Assembly: GCA_017940575.1 (NCBI GenBank)
Contig: JAGAYJ010000015.1
Coordinates: forward strand, 81,083 to 131,699
Origin: Bacilli bacterium
Lineage (GTDB): Bacteria; Bacillota_I; Bacilli_A; RF39; UBA660
DNA length: 50,617 bases
Reading direction: 5' to 3'
A program made the position numbers and the translations under genes. Numbering within the stretch: the first letter of the stretch is position 1; the number at the start of each line of letters is the position of its first letter. This document shows, piece by piece, positions 41,701 to 49,836 of the stretch. The notes beneath the pieces are model-generated. The model ran no database searches. It was not told where the DNA came from and was given only the letters and a program-made list of their open reading frames with translations.

Positions 41701-43344
41701 TCACTTCCAGCTCACTATAGATGTCCAAATTGTAAGCATTCAATATTCAATGATGATGATGGTGAAACTTTAGGTAGTAAGTATTCATGTGGAATAGACT
41801 TGCCTAGTAAAAAATGTCCTAAGTGTGGATCTGATATGATTAAAGATGGACAAGATATACCATTCGCTACTTTCTTAGGATTTAATGCTGATAAGGTTCC
41901 AGATATAGACCTTAACTTTAGTGATTTAAATCAAGCAGCAACTCATGAATATACAAAAGTATTATTCGGTGTTGATAATGTTTATAGAGCAGGTACTATT
42001 GGTACAGTAGCTAGTAAAACTGCATTTGGTTATGTTAAAGGATACTGTGAGGATAAAAATATTGTAATGCGTACAGCAGAAGTTGAAAGGTTATCTTTAG
42101 GTTGTACAGGAGTTAAAAGAACTACAGGACAACATCCAGGTGGTATAGTAGTTATACCAGACTATATGGATGTCTTTGACTTTACTCCATTCCAATATCC
42201 TGCAGATGATCCAAATAGTGCTTGGAGAACAACACACTTTGATTACCACAAAATTGAAGACTGTGTACTTAAACTAGATATTTTAGGTCACTCAGATCCA
42301 ACACAACTTAGAATGATTCAAGAAACTACTGGTATGGATGTTACAAAGGTTCCACTTGATGATAAAGAGACTATGGGTATATTTTTGTCCCCTAAACCAT
42401 TAGGTGTAACACCTGAACAAATAATGTGTAATACAGGAACACTTGGTATACCAGAGTTTGGTACTAAATTTACAATCTCAATGGTTGAAGATACAAAACC
42501 TAAAACATTTGCTGAGTTAATTAAAATATCAGGACTATCTCATGGTACTGATGTATGGGTAGGTAACTCTCAAGACTTAGTTAGAAATGGTGTTGTACCA
42601 TTTAGTGAAGTTATAGGTTGTAGGGACGATATCATGGTATACTTAATGTATAACGGACTAGAACCTATTAAAGCATTTAAAATAATGGAGTTTGTCAGAA
42701 AAGGTAGAGCTAGTAAACCAAAAGATCATGAACAATGGCTTGAATATGTTGATTTAATGAAAAAAGAAGGCATAGCTGATTGGTATATAGAGTGCTGTGC
42801 TAAAATTAAATACATGTTCCCAAAAGCACATGCTGCTGCATACGTAATAAGTGCATTTAGAATTGCTTGGTTTAAAGTACATATGCCAGTTCATTATTAT
42901 GCATCTTGGTTCTCAAGCAAGGCAACAGACTTTAATGTAGATGCTATGATTAGAGGATATGATGCAATTAAAAATACATTAATTGAAATTCAAAATAAGG
43001 GCAATGAGGCAACTAACAAAGATGCTGGTGTAGCGGAATCTCTACATCTAGCCTTAGAAGCATCAGCTCGTGGAATTAAGTTTTTAAATGTTGATTTATA
43101 TGAATCAAATGCAAGAACATGGAAACCTAAAGATGATACATCTATGTATCCATCATTCACATCAATAGATGGACTTGGTGAGTCAGTTGCTAATAACATA
43201 GTAGAAGAAAGAGAAAAAAGACCTTTTATATCCATTGAAGACTTCCAAGTTAGATGTAAGGTATCATCTACTATGATTGAAAAGATGAGACTTATGGGAA
43301 TATTTGAAGGAATGCCTGAATCAAATCAATTAAGTTTGTTTTAA
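38797..43344 (+). CDS. polC: DNA polymerase III alpha subunit, PolC type
   Basis: Main replicative polymerase of low-GC Gram-positives. In order: N-terminal domains (1-190), OB fold (about 205-300, VTVEAFVFGSELREI), PHP domain (VELHAHTMMSQMDGVVTPDD) that is split by the inserted 3'-5' exonuclease (about 402-575, VVFDLETTGFNAGGKDSIIE). The polymerase core follows: zinc ribbon CPNCKHS...CPKCGSDM near 974-1010, catalytic PDIDLNF near 1034, and the HHH/tail region ending in the clamp-binding SNQLSLF. 1515 aa is slightly longer than Bacillus PolC. The C-terminal QLSLF peptide fits the beta-clamp motif. It has its own -10 region near 38778. Confidence 0.98.
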   Translation: MQDNLEKLLKKINLDNSLYKYFEGGKLDRIILNNTKDNCTVVLNLKDHLDLDLYLKMEELLNSYFKIKTNLNIISGGNNHKEFYKYYDFFVDKLNIEELKGNDDILYKAGTLTIETNDLVDKTKLKELENSLNKVGYLVKIKLEEKKEVTRPVIVEQPAFEPVQEEKAKPKFNYVRKDKVKEDHPDVLYGRLINDTFTRMDTIVEVNQTVTVEAFVFGSELREIKTKDGREFKILNLKLTDYTDSIYATLFMNGTEEVPKVEDGKWYKIRARVKEADKYNPDISLSILDINILEKEIEEVIDDAPVKRVELHAHTMMSQMDGVVTPDDLVKTAKKWGMRGIAVTDHNGCQAFPNVFNLIKGMNKGLDEKDKFLGIYGTELTLIDDTVNIVKRPTNTKLLDNTYVVFDLETTGFNAGGKDSIIEIGAVKLKDGMIIDRYDQLIDPEVEISERITSVTSITNEMVKGKPKEKESVIAFKNWIGDLPLVAHNAKFDTSFLEMAYKKYDLGELTNPVIDTLELSRTMDNTYARHSLSALVKRYNVPFDEESHHRADYDAEGTALVFAKMLTKLNNTNYELMTDLDKLVSKDEIHKYGRSFHVNLLCLNKTGLKNLFKIISLANTTYLYKTPRILRSVIEEHREGLLIGSGCYESEVFIEARSKSEEELANIISFYDYVEIQPLDLYSHLLESGDFGSKEELIEVVKKIIKTTEDSGKIVVATGDVHHLKPEDKIYREIIVNQKVPGGGRHPLARYNKIPSYHFRTTREMLSDFAYLGEDKAYELVVTNTNKIADMISDIEVIIDTGGVPFSPRVKNDDGTYLDCPRVVTDLVYEKAESWYGSPLPYNIEERIAKELYGDIVFTAVKYNLGDNYTDEVGFKTLHDVILKGSDNTKGYVREYLKKTIEEELTDEELEKKLKSSLGGVIGAGFDPIYLIAQRLVKKSNNDGFLVGSRGSVGSSFVATMMGITEVNSLPAHYRCPNCKHSIFNDDDGETLGSKYSCGIDLPSKKCPKCGSDMIKDGQDIPFATFLGFNADKVPDIDLNFSDLNQAATHEYTKVLFGVDNVYRAGTIGTVASKTAFGYVKGYCEDKNIVMRTAEVERLSLGCTGVKRTTGQHPGGIVVIPDYMDVFDFTPFQYPADDPNSAWRTTHFDYHKIEDCVLKLDILGHSDPTQLRMIQETTGMDVTKVPLDDKETMGIFLSPKPLGVTPEQIMCNTGTLGIPEFGTKFTISMVEDTKPKTFAELIKISGLSHGTDVWVGNSQDLVRNGVVPFSEVIGCRDDIMVYLMYNGLEPIKAFKIMEFVRKGRASKPKDHEQWLEYVDLMKKEGIADWYIECCAKIKYMFPKAHAAAYVISAFRIAWFKVHMPVHYYASWFSSKATDFNVDAMIRGYDAIKNTLIEIQNKGNEATNKDAGVAESLHLALEASARGIKFLNVDLYESNARTWKPKDDTSMYPSFTSIDGLGESVANNIVEEREKRPFISIEDFQVRCKVSSTMIEKMRLMGIFEGMPESNQLSLF

Positions 43345-43370
43345 AAAGTATAATTATTTTTTGAGAATTT

Positions 43371-43412
43371 AAAGGTTTTTAAGCAATTTCTTTGCCTAAA
43401 AGCCTTTTTTTT
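43371..43412 (+). terminator. terminator of polC
   Basis: An imperfect long hairpin: AAAGG-TTTTTA-GCAA (43371-43386) with TTGC-CTAAAAG-CCTTT (43392-43407), then T. Loop TTTC. Confidence 0.8.
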
Positions 43413-43420
43413 GTTATAAT
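43412..43420 (+). promoter_or_regulatory. extended -10 promoter of parC
   Basis: TGTTATAAT, fused to the end of the polC terminator's T run and only 15 nt before the parC ATG. Confidence 0.6.
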
Positions 43421-43435
43421 TGAGTAGGTGATGTT

Positions 43436-45925
43436 ATGGAGACAATACTTAACAAAATATACGATTATTCACTAGAAGAGATAATGGGAGAGAGATTTGG
43501 TAGATACTCTAAATCAATCATTCAAGATAGAGCTCTTCCAGATATCAGAGACGGACTTAAACCTGTACAAAGAAGAATACTATATGCAATGTATAGAGAT
43601 AAAAATACATTTGATAAACCATATAAAAAATCAGCTAAAGCAGTTGGTAATATAATGGGTAATTATCACCCTCATGGTGATTCTTCTATATATGATGCAA
43701 TGGTTCGTATGAGTCAATGGTGGAAACAAAATACTCCATACATTGATATGCATGGTAATAATGGATCAATTGACGGTGACTCTGCTGCCGCAATGCGTTA
43801 TACAGAAGCAAGACTATCAAAAATAAGTATGGAGCTATTAAAAGATATCGATAAAGATACTGTTGATATGGTATGGAACTTTGATGATACCTTAAAAGAA
43901 CCAGTTGTGCTTCCTTCTAAATTTCCTAACTTGCTTGTTAATGGAGCAAACGGAATATCAGCTGGATATGCAACAAATATACCAACACATAACTTAGGTG
44001 AGGTAATAGATGCTACAATAAAAAGAATTGATTCACCAAACTGTAGATTAGATACACTACTTGAAATTATAAAAGGGCCAGATTTTCCAACAGGAGCTAT
44101 AGTAGAAGGTAAAAAAGGAATAATAGATGCCTTTACTACAGGTCGTGGTAAAGTAATGGTTAAATCTAAATGTGAATTTATAAGCTCTAAAGGTAAAGAT
44201 ATGATAGTTGTAACTGAGATACCTTTTGAAGTTAATAAATCAGCTTTAGTTAAAAAAATAGATGAAATTAGAATTGATAAAAAAATAGAGGGTATTCAAG
44301 AGGTATTAGATGAATCTAACTTTGAAGATCCAACTAGAATTGATATCATTTTAAAGAAAGATGCTGACAAGGAATTAATACTAAATTATTTACTAAAAAA
44401 TACTGATTTGCAAGTGTCTTATAACTATAATATGGTAGCTATTAAAGATGGTAGACCAATGACAGTTGGTATTATTCCAATATTAGATGCTTATATTGAA
44501 CATCAAAAAGAAGTAATTACAAGAAGATGTAAATTTGATTTAGATGTTTATAATAAAAGACTTCATATAATAGAAGGATTAATTAAAGCAATATCTATAT
44601 TAGATGAAGTAATTGCGACAATCAGAAAAAGTAAAAATAAAAGTGACGCTAAAGAAAACTTAGTAAGTAAATATGGCTTTACTATGGAACAAGCTGAATA
44701 TATTGTTATGTTACAATTATATCGTTTAACTAATGAAGATGTAGTTGAACTATCAAATGAATATGATGATTTAAAAAATAAAGTAGCTGCACTAAATGTT
44801 ATATTAAGTGATGAGGCTAAATTAAAATCATTAATGAAACATGAACTTAAAAAAGTAAAAGACGAGTATGCAACACCAAGACGTACAGAATTAGTTGATG
44901 AGATAACTGAGATTAAAATTGATACAACTAAAATGATTCCAAAAGAAGATGTAATCGTAGTTGTTACAAAAGAAGGTTATATCAAACGTGTTAGTCCAAG
45001 AAGTATGACAGATAATGAAACTGGACTAAAAGATTCTGATATAGTTATTGGTAAATATAAGATGAATACAATGGATACATTACTAATGTTTACTGATAAG
45101 GGTAATTACTTACACATTCCTGTTTATGAAATACCTGAACTTAAATGGAAAGACTTAGGAAAACACGTAAGTAATGTTATAACTGTATCAAGTGATGAAA
45201 ATGTAATAGCAAGTATTCCAGTATATGATTTTGAAGAAGATGAATATATTACAATATTTACAAAAGATGGTATGGTTAAACGTACTAAGTTATCTGAATT
45301 TAGGGCACTTCGTTATTCAAAAGCAATAACAGCTATTAAACTTAAAGCAGGTGATTTAGTTGCATCTGTTACAAATGAATCAAAAGAATTTACTATGATT
45401 ACTACAACTAATGGTTATGCATTAGCATTTAAAACAGAAGAGATTCCAGTTGTAGGACTTAAGACAAGTGGTGTTAAATCAATTGCTCTTAAAAATGATA
45501 CAGTAGTATCTGGTATGTTATATGATGAGTCACTTGAATACTTAACAATCTTAACTGATAAAGGAACAGGAAAAAGAATTAAGTTAAGTGAATTTAATAT
45601 ATCAACTCGAGCTCGTCGTGGAGATAGAATTATTAAAGATATTAAAACAAATCCTTATCATATAGTATCAAGTTATATCATAAATTATAAAGAAATGCTA
45701 ACAATAGTAGACTTAAAAGATGTATTTGATATTAAATTAACTGAACTATCAATAAGTGATAAAAATTCAGCTGGTTCAAGTATTACAAAAAATAAAATAT
45801 TATCTTCAAATGTAATAGTTGAATTAACTAGTAAAGAAGATAAAATAACTATTGAAAAAGAAAATGCTAAAACAGAAGAGACTGAACATGTTCTTACAAT
45901 AGATGACTTTTTAAAGGATTTATAG
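43436..45925 (+). CDS. parC: DNA topoisomerase IV subunit A
   Basis: Type IIA topoisomerase subunit that decatenates daughter chromosomes. DRALPDIRDGLKPVQRRILY near residue 30, the HPHGDSSIYDAM quinolone-region motif and the catalytic Tyr in AAAMRYTEARL (near residue 122) are present. The C-terminal beta-pinwheel (about 500-800) has several KDGxVKRT-type blades but no GyrA box (QRRGGKG); the best match is TRARRGDR, so ParC is preferred over GyrA. 829 aa fits. Its partner parE is not adjacent: polC lies upstream instead. Confidence 0.93.
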   Translation: METILNKIYDYSLEEIMGERFGRYSKSIIQDRALPDIRDGLKPVQRRILYAMYRDKNTFDKPYKKSAKAVGNIMGNYHPHGDSSIYDAMVRMSQWWKQNTPYIDMHGNNGSIDGDSAAAMRYTEARLSKISMELLKDIDKDTVDMVWNFDDTLKEPVVLPSKFPNLLVNGANGISAGYATNIPTHNLGEVIDATIKRIDSPNCRLDTLLEIIKGPDFPTGAIVEGKKGIIDAFTTGRGKVMVKSKCEFISSKGKDMIVVTEIPFEVNKSALVKKIDEIRIDKKIEGIQEVLDESNFEDPTRIDIILKKDADKELILNYLLKNTDLQVSYNYNMVAIKDGRPMTVGIIPILDAYIEHQKEVITRRCKFDLDVYNKRLHIIEGLIKAISILDEVIATIRKSKNKSDAKENLVSKYGFTMEQAEYIVMLQLYRLTNEDVVELSNEYDDLKNKVAALNVILSDEAKLKSLMKHELKKVKDEYATPRRTELVDEITEIKIDTTKMIPKEDVIVVVTKEGYIKRVSPRSMTDNETGLKDSDIVIGKYKMNTMDTLLMFTDKGNYLHIPVYEIPELKWKDLGKHVSNVITVSSDENVIASIPVYDFEEDEYITIFTKDGMVKRTKLSEFRALRYSKAITAIKLKAGDLVASVTNESKEFTMITTTNGYALAFKTEEIPVVGLKTSGVKSIALKNDTVVSGMLYDESLEYLTILTDKGTGKRIKLSEFNISTRARRGDRIIKDIKTNPYHIVSSYIINYKEMLTIVDLKDVFDIKLTELSISDKNSAGSSITKNKILSSNVIVELTSKEDKITIEKENAKTEETEHVLTIDDFLKDL

Positions 45926-45951
45926 TAAAATATTAAAAGGAGAGTGAAATT

Positions 45952-46161
45952 ATGTTAATAGATATACTTCAAATATTAGGTGGACTTGTAGTTGGTGTTG
46001 TAGTAGGTTTCTTACTTGCTAAAAAATACATGGAAAAATACCTAAAGAAAAATCCACCAGTTAATGAACAAATGATTAAAGCAATGATGAGTGGAATGGG
46101 TAGAACTCCAAGCCAAAAACAAGTTAATCAAATGATGAAACAAATGAATAAATTCATGTAA
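45952..46161 (+). CDS. yneF: YneF family small membrane protein
   Basis: UPF0154 protein of 69 aa. One N-terminal membrane helix (about residues 8-25, [15 protein letters not shown]) is followed by [20 protein letters not shown] and [20 protein letters not shown], the family signatures. Function unknown, widespread in Bacilli. GGAGAGTG precedes the ATG, 26 nt after parC, so it may be in the parC transcript. Confidence 0.93.
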   Translation: MLIDILQILGGLVVGVVVGFLLAKKYMEKYLKKNPPVNEQMIKAMMSGMGRTPSQKQVNQMMKQMNKFM

Positions 46162-46187
46162 GAACTTAAAAATTTAAGTTCTTTTTT
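46160..46187 (+). terminator. intrinsic terminator of parC-yneF
   Basis: AAGAACTTAAA (46160-46170) pairs with TTTAAGTTCTT (46173-46183), then T. It overlaps the yneF stop. Confidence 0.85.
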
Positions 46188-46191
46188 TATA

Positions 46192-46221
46192 TTGACAAAG
46201 CATACAAGTGTTCGCTATAAT
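46192..46221 (+). promoter_or_regulatory. sigma-A promoter of the BRO-family gene
   Basis: TTGACA (46192-46197), 18-nt spacer, TATAAT (46216-46221). The strongest consensus promoter in the window. Confidence 0.8.
46201..46214 (-). promoter_or_regulatory. LexA/DinR-like operator in the promoter spacer
   Basis: The minus strand reads CGAACACTTGTATG. Against the Bacillus LexA consensus CGAACRNRYGTTYG it matches 12 of 14 positions by eye. It lies exactly between the -35 and -10 boxes, where a repressor would block polymerase. Confidence 0.5.
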
Positions 46222-46275
46222 TAAAATGTAGTATGTTGTAAATGATTTTGAAATTTAAAAAAAGGAGGTTTTATT

Positions 46276-47127
46276 ATGAAAGAAAAAATAAAGACAATTT
46301 CAAAATTATTTGAAGGTATGGAGATTAGAAGTGTATGGGATAGTGAAAAGGAAGAATATTATTTTAGCGTTGTTGATGTAATTAAAGCATTAACTAATAG
46401 TGATAATCCACGAAATTATTGGAATATGTTAAAAAAGAGGATGAATGAGGAAGAAAAAAGTGAGTTGTACACAAAATGTGTACAACTGAAAATGAAATCA
46501 TCAAAAGATGGTAAGATGTATAAAACAGATACATTAGATACAGAAGGTATATTTAGACTTATTGAATCAGTACCATCTCCAAAAGCAGAGCCTTTTAAAT
46601 TATGGCTTGCTAAACTTGGTAGACAAAAAGTTGATGAAGCATTTGATCCATCAATTGGTATAGATGAAATGATTGATTTTTATTTAAAAAAAGGTTATAC
46701 GTTAAAGTGGATTGAAACTAGAATAAAAGCAATTATTGATCGTAAAAGACTAACTAAAAAATGGCAAGATGGAGGTATTAAAGGATCTAGTGAATTTGCT
46801 ATCTTAACAAATGCAATTTATAAAGAATGGTCTGGTATGACAGCGAGTGAATATAAAGTTTTTAAAAATATTAGAAAAGAGAATTTAAGAGATAATATGT
46901 CTAGAATAGAAATGCTTCTAACTGATTTAGGTGAACTTACAACTCATGATATTGTAGATAATGAAAAACCAATTGGCTTAAGTGAGAATATAAAAGTTGC
47001 CAAAAGAGGTGGAAATGTAGCTAAAGTTGCAAAAGAGTTATATGAAAAAGAAACAAAAAAAGAAGCTCTATCAAATACTAATAATTTAAATTATGCTTAT
47101 ATAGATGATGAAAAAGTAATAGAGTAG
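46276..47127 (+). CDS. BRO-family (Bro-N) DNA-binding protein, antirepressor-like
   Basis: The N-terminal Bro-N domain (about residues 10-115) has the typical YYFSVVDVIKALTNSDNPRN, then DTEGIFRLIESVPSPKAEPF and KLWLAKLGRQKVDEAFDPS. The second half, with KKWQDGGIKGSSEFAILTN, EWSGMTASEYKVFK and KENLRDNMSRIEMLL, matches the conserved C-terminal region of a widespread chromosomal and phage BRO group. Such proteins act as phage antirepressors or DNA-damage-associated factors; the role in this cell is unknown. 283 aa. AAAGGAGG precedes the ATG. A perfect inverted repeat lies inside the gene (46464-46486). Confidence 0.85.
   Translation: MKEKIKTISKLFEGMEIRSVWDSEKEEYYFSVVDVIKALTNSDNPRNYWNMLKKRMNEEEKSELYTKCVQLKMKSSKDGKMYKTDTLDTEGIFRLIESVPSPKAEPFKLWLAKLGRQKVDEAFDPSIGIDEMIDFYLKKGYTLKWIETRIKAIIDRKRLTKKWQDGGIKGSSEFAILTNAIYKEWSGMTASEYKVFKNIRKENLRDNMSRIEMLLTDLGELTTHDIVDNEKPIGLSENIKVAKRGGNVAKVAKELYEKETKKEALSNTNNLNYAYIDDEKVIE
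46464..46486 (+). repeat. perfect 10-bp inverted repeat inside the BRO gene
   Basis: GTTGTACACA (46464-46473), spacer AAA, TGTGTACAAC (46477-46486). The spacer is too short for a comfortable RNA loop at full pairing, and it is a candidate protein-binding palindrome. It encodes LYTKCVQL of the Bro-N domain. Confidence 0.8.
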
Positions 47128-47176
47128 CTTTAATCTTTAAATTTAAATTACTTTAATTTACTAACTATCATTTACG

Positions 47177-47185
47177 TGTTATAAT
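47177..47185 (+). promoter_or_regulatory. extended -10 promoter of murL-murD
   Basis: TGTTATAAT, 16 nt before the murL ATG. No -35 box at the right distance. Confidence 0.6.
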
Positions 47186-47201
47186 TAATTAGGTGAATTG
47201 T

Positions 47202-48524
47202 ATGGATAAATTTAATGAACTTAGAAATAAATTTGAAAGTATTATATATAAAAAATATGAAATAATAGATGAGGGTGAAGCTTTAAAAATAGTATTTACA
47301 TTTGAGATACCTAATTTAAAAGTATTTACTCCATCTTTAACTATAAATAAAAGTGATATAACTAATGATTCTATAAATAATGATTTACTTAATTCTATAA
47401 TATTCAGAATTGGTATGATAGAGTTAATTAGCTATTATAAATGTGTATGTCCTAAAAAAGTAGTTATAGAAGCTGGATATATTGATTCATTTGAACAAGA
47501 TTGGTTTAAAAAACTATTTTATAATGGACTTGGAGAATTTTTCTATGTAAACGGTATAAGTGTTAGTATAGATGAATTATTTGACTTTGATATTAGAGGA
47601 GAAAAAATTGATATTAAAGATGTAGAATATAAAGGATTTGGTAACTTAATACCTATCGGTGGTGGAAAAGACTCTAATGTAACACTTGAACTTTTAAAAG
47701 ACTATGATAATAAGTGTTTCATGATTAATCCTAAACAAGTACATATTGATTGTGCAGGAGAATTAGACTATTACGCAGTTAAAAGAGTAATTGATAAAAA
47801 CTTAATTGAACTTAATAAGTTAGGCTATTTAAATGGTCATACTCCTTTTAGTGCAATTGTAGCTTTTATTTCATATTTAATGGCTTATTTGACTAATAGA
47901 AAGTATATAGTACTTTCTAATGAAGGATCAGCTAATGAACCAACTGTAATTGGTACTAATATAAATCATCAATACTCTAAAACTTATGAATTTGAGTGTG
48001 ATTTTTATGAATATACAAAAAAATACTTTAATATAGATATTAAATATTTTAGTTTACTTAGACCTATTAAAGAAATACAAATAGCTTATCTTTTCTCTAA
48101 ATATACTAAATATCATAAAATATTTAGAAGTTGTAATGTTGGATCTAAGGAAAATCCTTGGATATGGTGTTGTAATTGTCCTAAATGTTTATTTGTATTT
48201 ATAATTCTAAGAGCATTTATGTCTAGGGAAGATGTAGTTGATATATTTGGGGATAACATGCTAGATAATAAAGAATTAGAAAAATACTTTATAGAGTTAA
48301 TAGGTGAGGCAGAAACTAAACCGTTTGAATGTATTGGAACAATTGAAGAAGTTAGATTTGCAATGAACAGAATAATTAAAAATGATGATTCATATCTATC
48401 TAATCTTTATAAAGAAAAATACTATAAAAATGAGGATATTGATTTATCTAAAATATATTATGAAAATAATGTCGTAGATGAATATTTAGATATTTTAAAA
48501 GAGGCGATTAGAAGTGCAAGATAA
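47202..48524 (+). CDS. murL: probable UDP-MurNAc-L-Ala-L-Glu epimerase MurL
   Basis: MurL converts the L-Glu of UDP-MurNAc-L-Ala-L-Glu to D-Glu with ATP, giving the second residue of the peptidoglycan stem. The family-like features are a PP-loop-type IPIGGGKDSNVTLEL (near residue 150), LNGHTPFSAIVAFISYLMAY, then VLSNEGSANEPTV and NHQYSKTYEFECDFYEY. Next come FSLLRPIKEIQIA, FRSCNVGSKENPW and a Cys cluster CCNCPKC (near 323) with F-x-F after it. These match what I recall of Xanthomonas MurL and its homologues. Start is ATG 47202; the GTG at 47193 lies in the AGGTGA site. It overlaps murD by 11 nt. Confidence 0.85.
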   Translation: MDKFNELRNKFESIIYKKYEIIDEGEALKIVFTFEIPNLKVFTPSLTINKSDITNDSINNDLLNSIIFRIGMIELISYYKCVCPKKVVIEAGYIDSFEQDWFKKLFYNGLGEFFYVNGISVSIDELFDFDIRGEKIDIKDVEYKGFGNLIPIGGGKDSNVTLELLKDYDNKCFMINPKQVHIDCAGELDYYAVKRVIDKNLIELNKLGYLNGHTPFSAIVAFISYLMAYLTNRKYIVLSNEGSANEPTVIGTNINHQYSKTYEFECDFYEYTKKYFNIDIKYFSLLRPIKEIQIAYLFSKYTKYHKIFRSCNVGSKENPWIWCCNCPKCLFVFIILRAFMSREDVVDIFGDNMLDNKELEKYFIELIGEAETKPFECIGTIEEVRFAMNRIIKNDDSYLSNLYKEKYYKNEDIDLSKIYYENNVVDEYLDILKEAIRSAR

Positions 48525-49836
48525 AATACTTGAAAAGTTAAGAAGTTATAATAATATAGCAATACTCGGATATGGAAGAGAAGGTATATCAACATATAAC
48601 TTTATTAGAAAACATGATGAAAATATTAAACTAACTATTTTGGATGCAAGAGAAATTATTCCTGAAGATAAAAATACTTCATATAAAAAATATAATGGAG
48701 AAGAAGATTTAAGAGAATTTGATTTAATCATTAAAACTCCAGGTGTACCTATCTTAGGTTTTAGTGAAAAAACCATCTCTAAAATTACTTCTCAAATGGA
48801 ATTATTATTAGAAGTAAATAGTGATAATGTAATAGGTATAACTGGTACTAAGGGAAAAAGTACAACATCAACTTTAATCTATGATATTTTAAAGGATCAA
48901 ATGGATAAAGTTTTCTTGGTAGGAAATATAGGTGTTCCAGTATTAGATAAAATAGATGAATATGAAGGAGCTACTATAGTAGCAGAGATGTCATCACATC
49001 AATTAGAGACTGTTAAAGTCTCACCTCATATTGGAATTATCTTAAATCTATATTCAGATCACTTAGATCATGCAGGAACATTAGAAAACTATCACGCATC
49101 TAAGATGAATATAATGAGACATCAAAAGATAACTGACTTTGCAATATATGATTTAGATAATGAATATTTAAAAAAACAAGACTTTTCAAATGTTATAGGT
49201 AATAAACTTACTGTATCAATTAATAAAGAAGCAACTATTTATTTAAAAGATAATAATATAATTTTAAATAATGAATTATTATTAAATAGAGAAGATATTA
49301 AAACTGAATTAAAAGGTGATAATAATTTAAAAAATATTATGTTCGCACTACTAGTAGCTAGTTTATATAACTTAGATATAAATAAAGCATTAGTTTCTAT
49401 AAAGAACTTTAAACCACTAGAACATAGAATGGAATATGTTGGTAAATATAATGATATTAACTTTTATAATGATGCTATTGCGACTATCCCTGAGGCAACA
49501 ATAAGTGCTTGTCAAACATTAACTGATGTAGATACTCTAATATTTGGTGGTATGGATAGAGGAATAGACTATACAAAACTAATAGATTATTTAAATAATT
49601 CTAGTATTAAACATTTAATATGTATGCCAACAACTGGACATAAGTTAGCTAAACATCTAGATCAAAATAAAGTAATATTAGTAGATACTCTAAAAGAGGC
49701 TGTGGATAAAGCATTTGAAGTAACAAGCAAAGGAAAAACTTGTATAATGTCTCCAGCAGCATCAAGCTATGAATACTTTAAAAATTTTGAAGAAAAAGGT
49801 AGAACTTATAAAGAACTTGTTAGAACTCACAAATAG
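48514..49836 (+). CDS. murD2: Mur ligase, MurD, likely L-Glu-specific MurD2
   Basis: Mur ligase adding glutamate to UDP-MurNAc-L-Ala in the cytoplasm. N-terminal Rossmann domain (LGYGREGISTYNFI), ATP motif GITGTKGKSTT (near residue 107), EMSSHQLE, NLYSDHLDHAGTLENY and the C-terminal domain with PLEHRMEYV and SPAASSYEYFKNFEEKG. The classical MurD D-Glu-binding motif DSKATN is NDAIATIPEAT here, without the Lys, a form I associate with MurD2, which takes L-Glu. Paired with murL that is the consistent reading. GTG start with GAGG 9 nt upstream, overlapping murL, so co-translated. 440 aa is normal. Confidence 0.88.
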   Translation: MQDKILEKLRSYNNIAILGYGREGISTYNFIRKHDENIKLTILDAREIIPEDKNTSYKKYNGEEDLREFDLIIKTPGVPILGFSEKTISKITSQMELLLEVNSDNVIGITGTKGKSTTSTLIYDILKDQMDKVFLVGNIGVPVLDKIDEYEGATIVAEMSSHQLETVKVSPHIGIILNLYSDHLDHAGTLENYHASKMNIMRHQKITDFAIYDLDNEYLKKQDFSNVIGNKLTVSINKEATIYLKDNNIILNNELLLNREDIKTELKGDNNLKNIMFALLVASLYNLDINKALVSIKNFKPLEHRMEYVGKYNDINFYNDAIATIPEATISACQTLTDVDTLIFGGMDRGIDYTKLIDYLNNSSIKHLICMPTTGHKLAKHLDQNKVILVDTLKEAVDKAFEVTSKGKTCIMSPAASSYEYFKNFEEKGRTYKELVRTHK

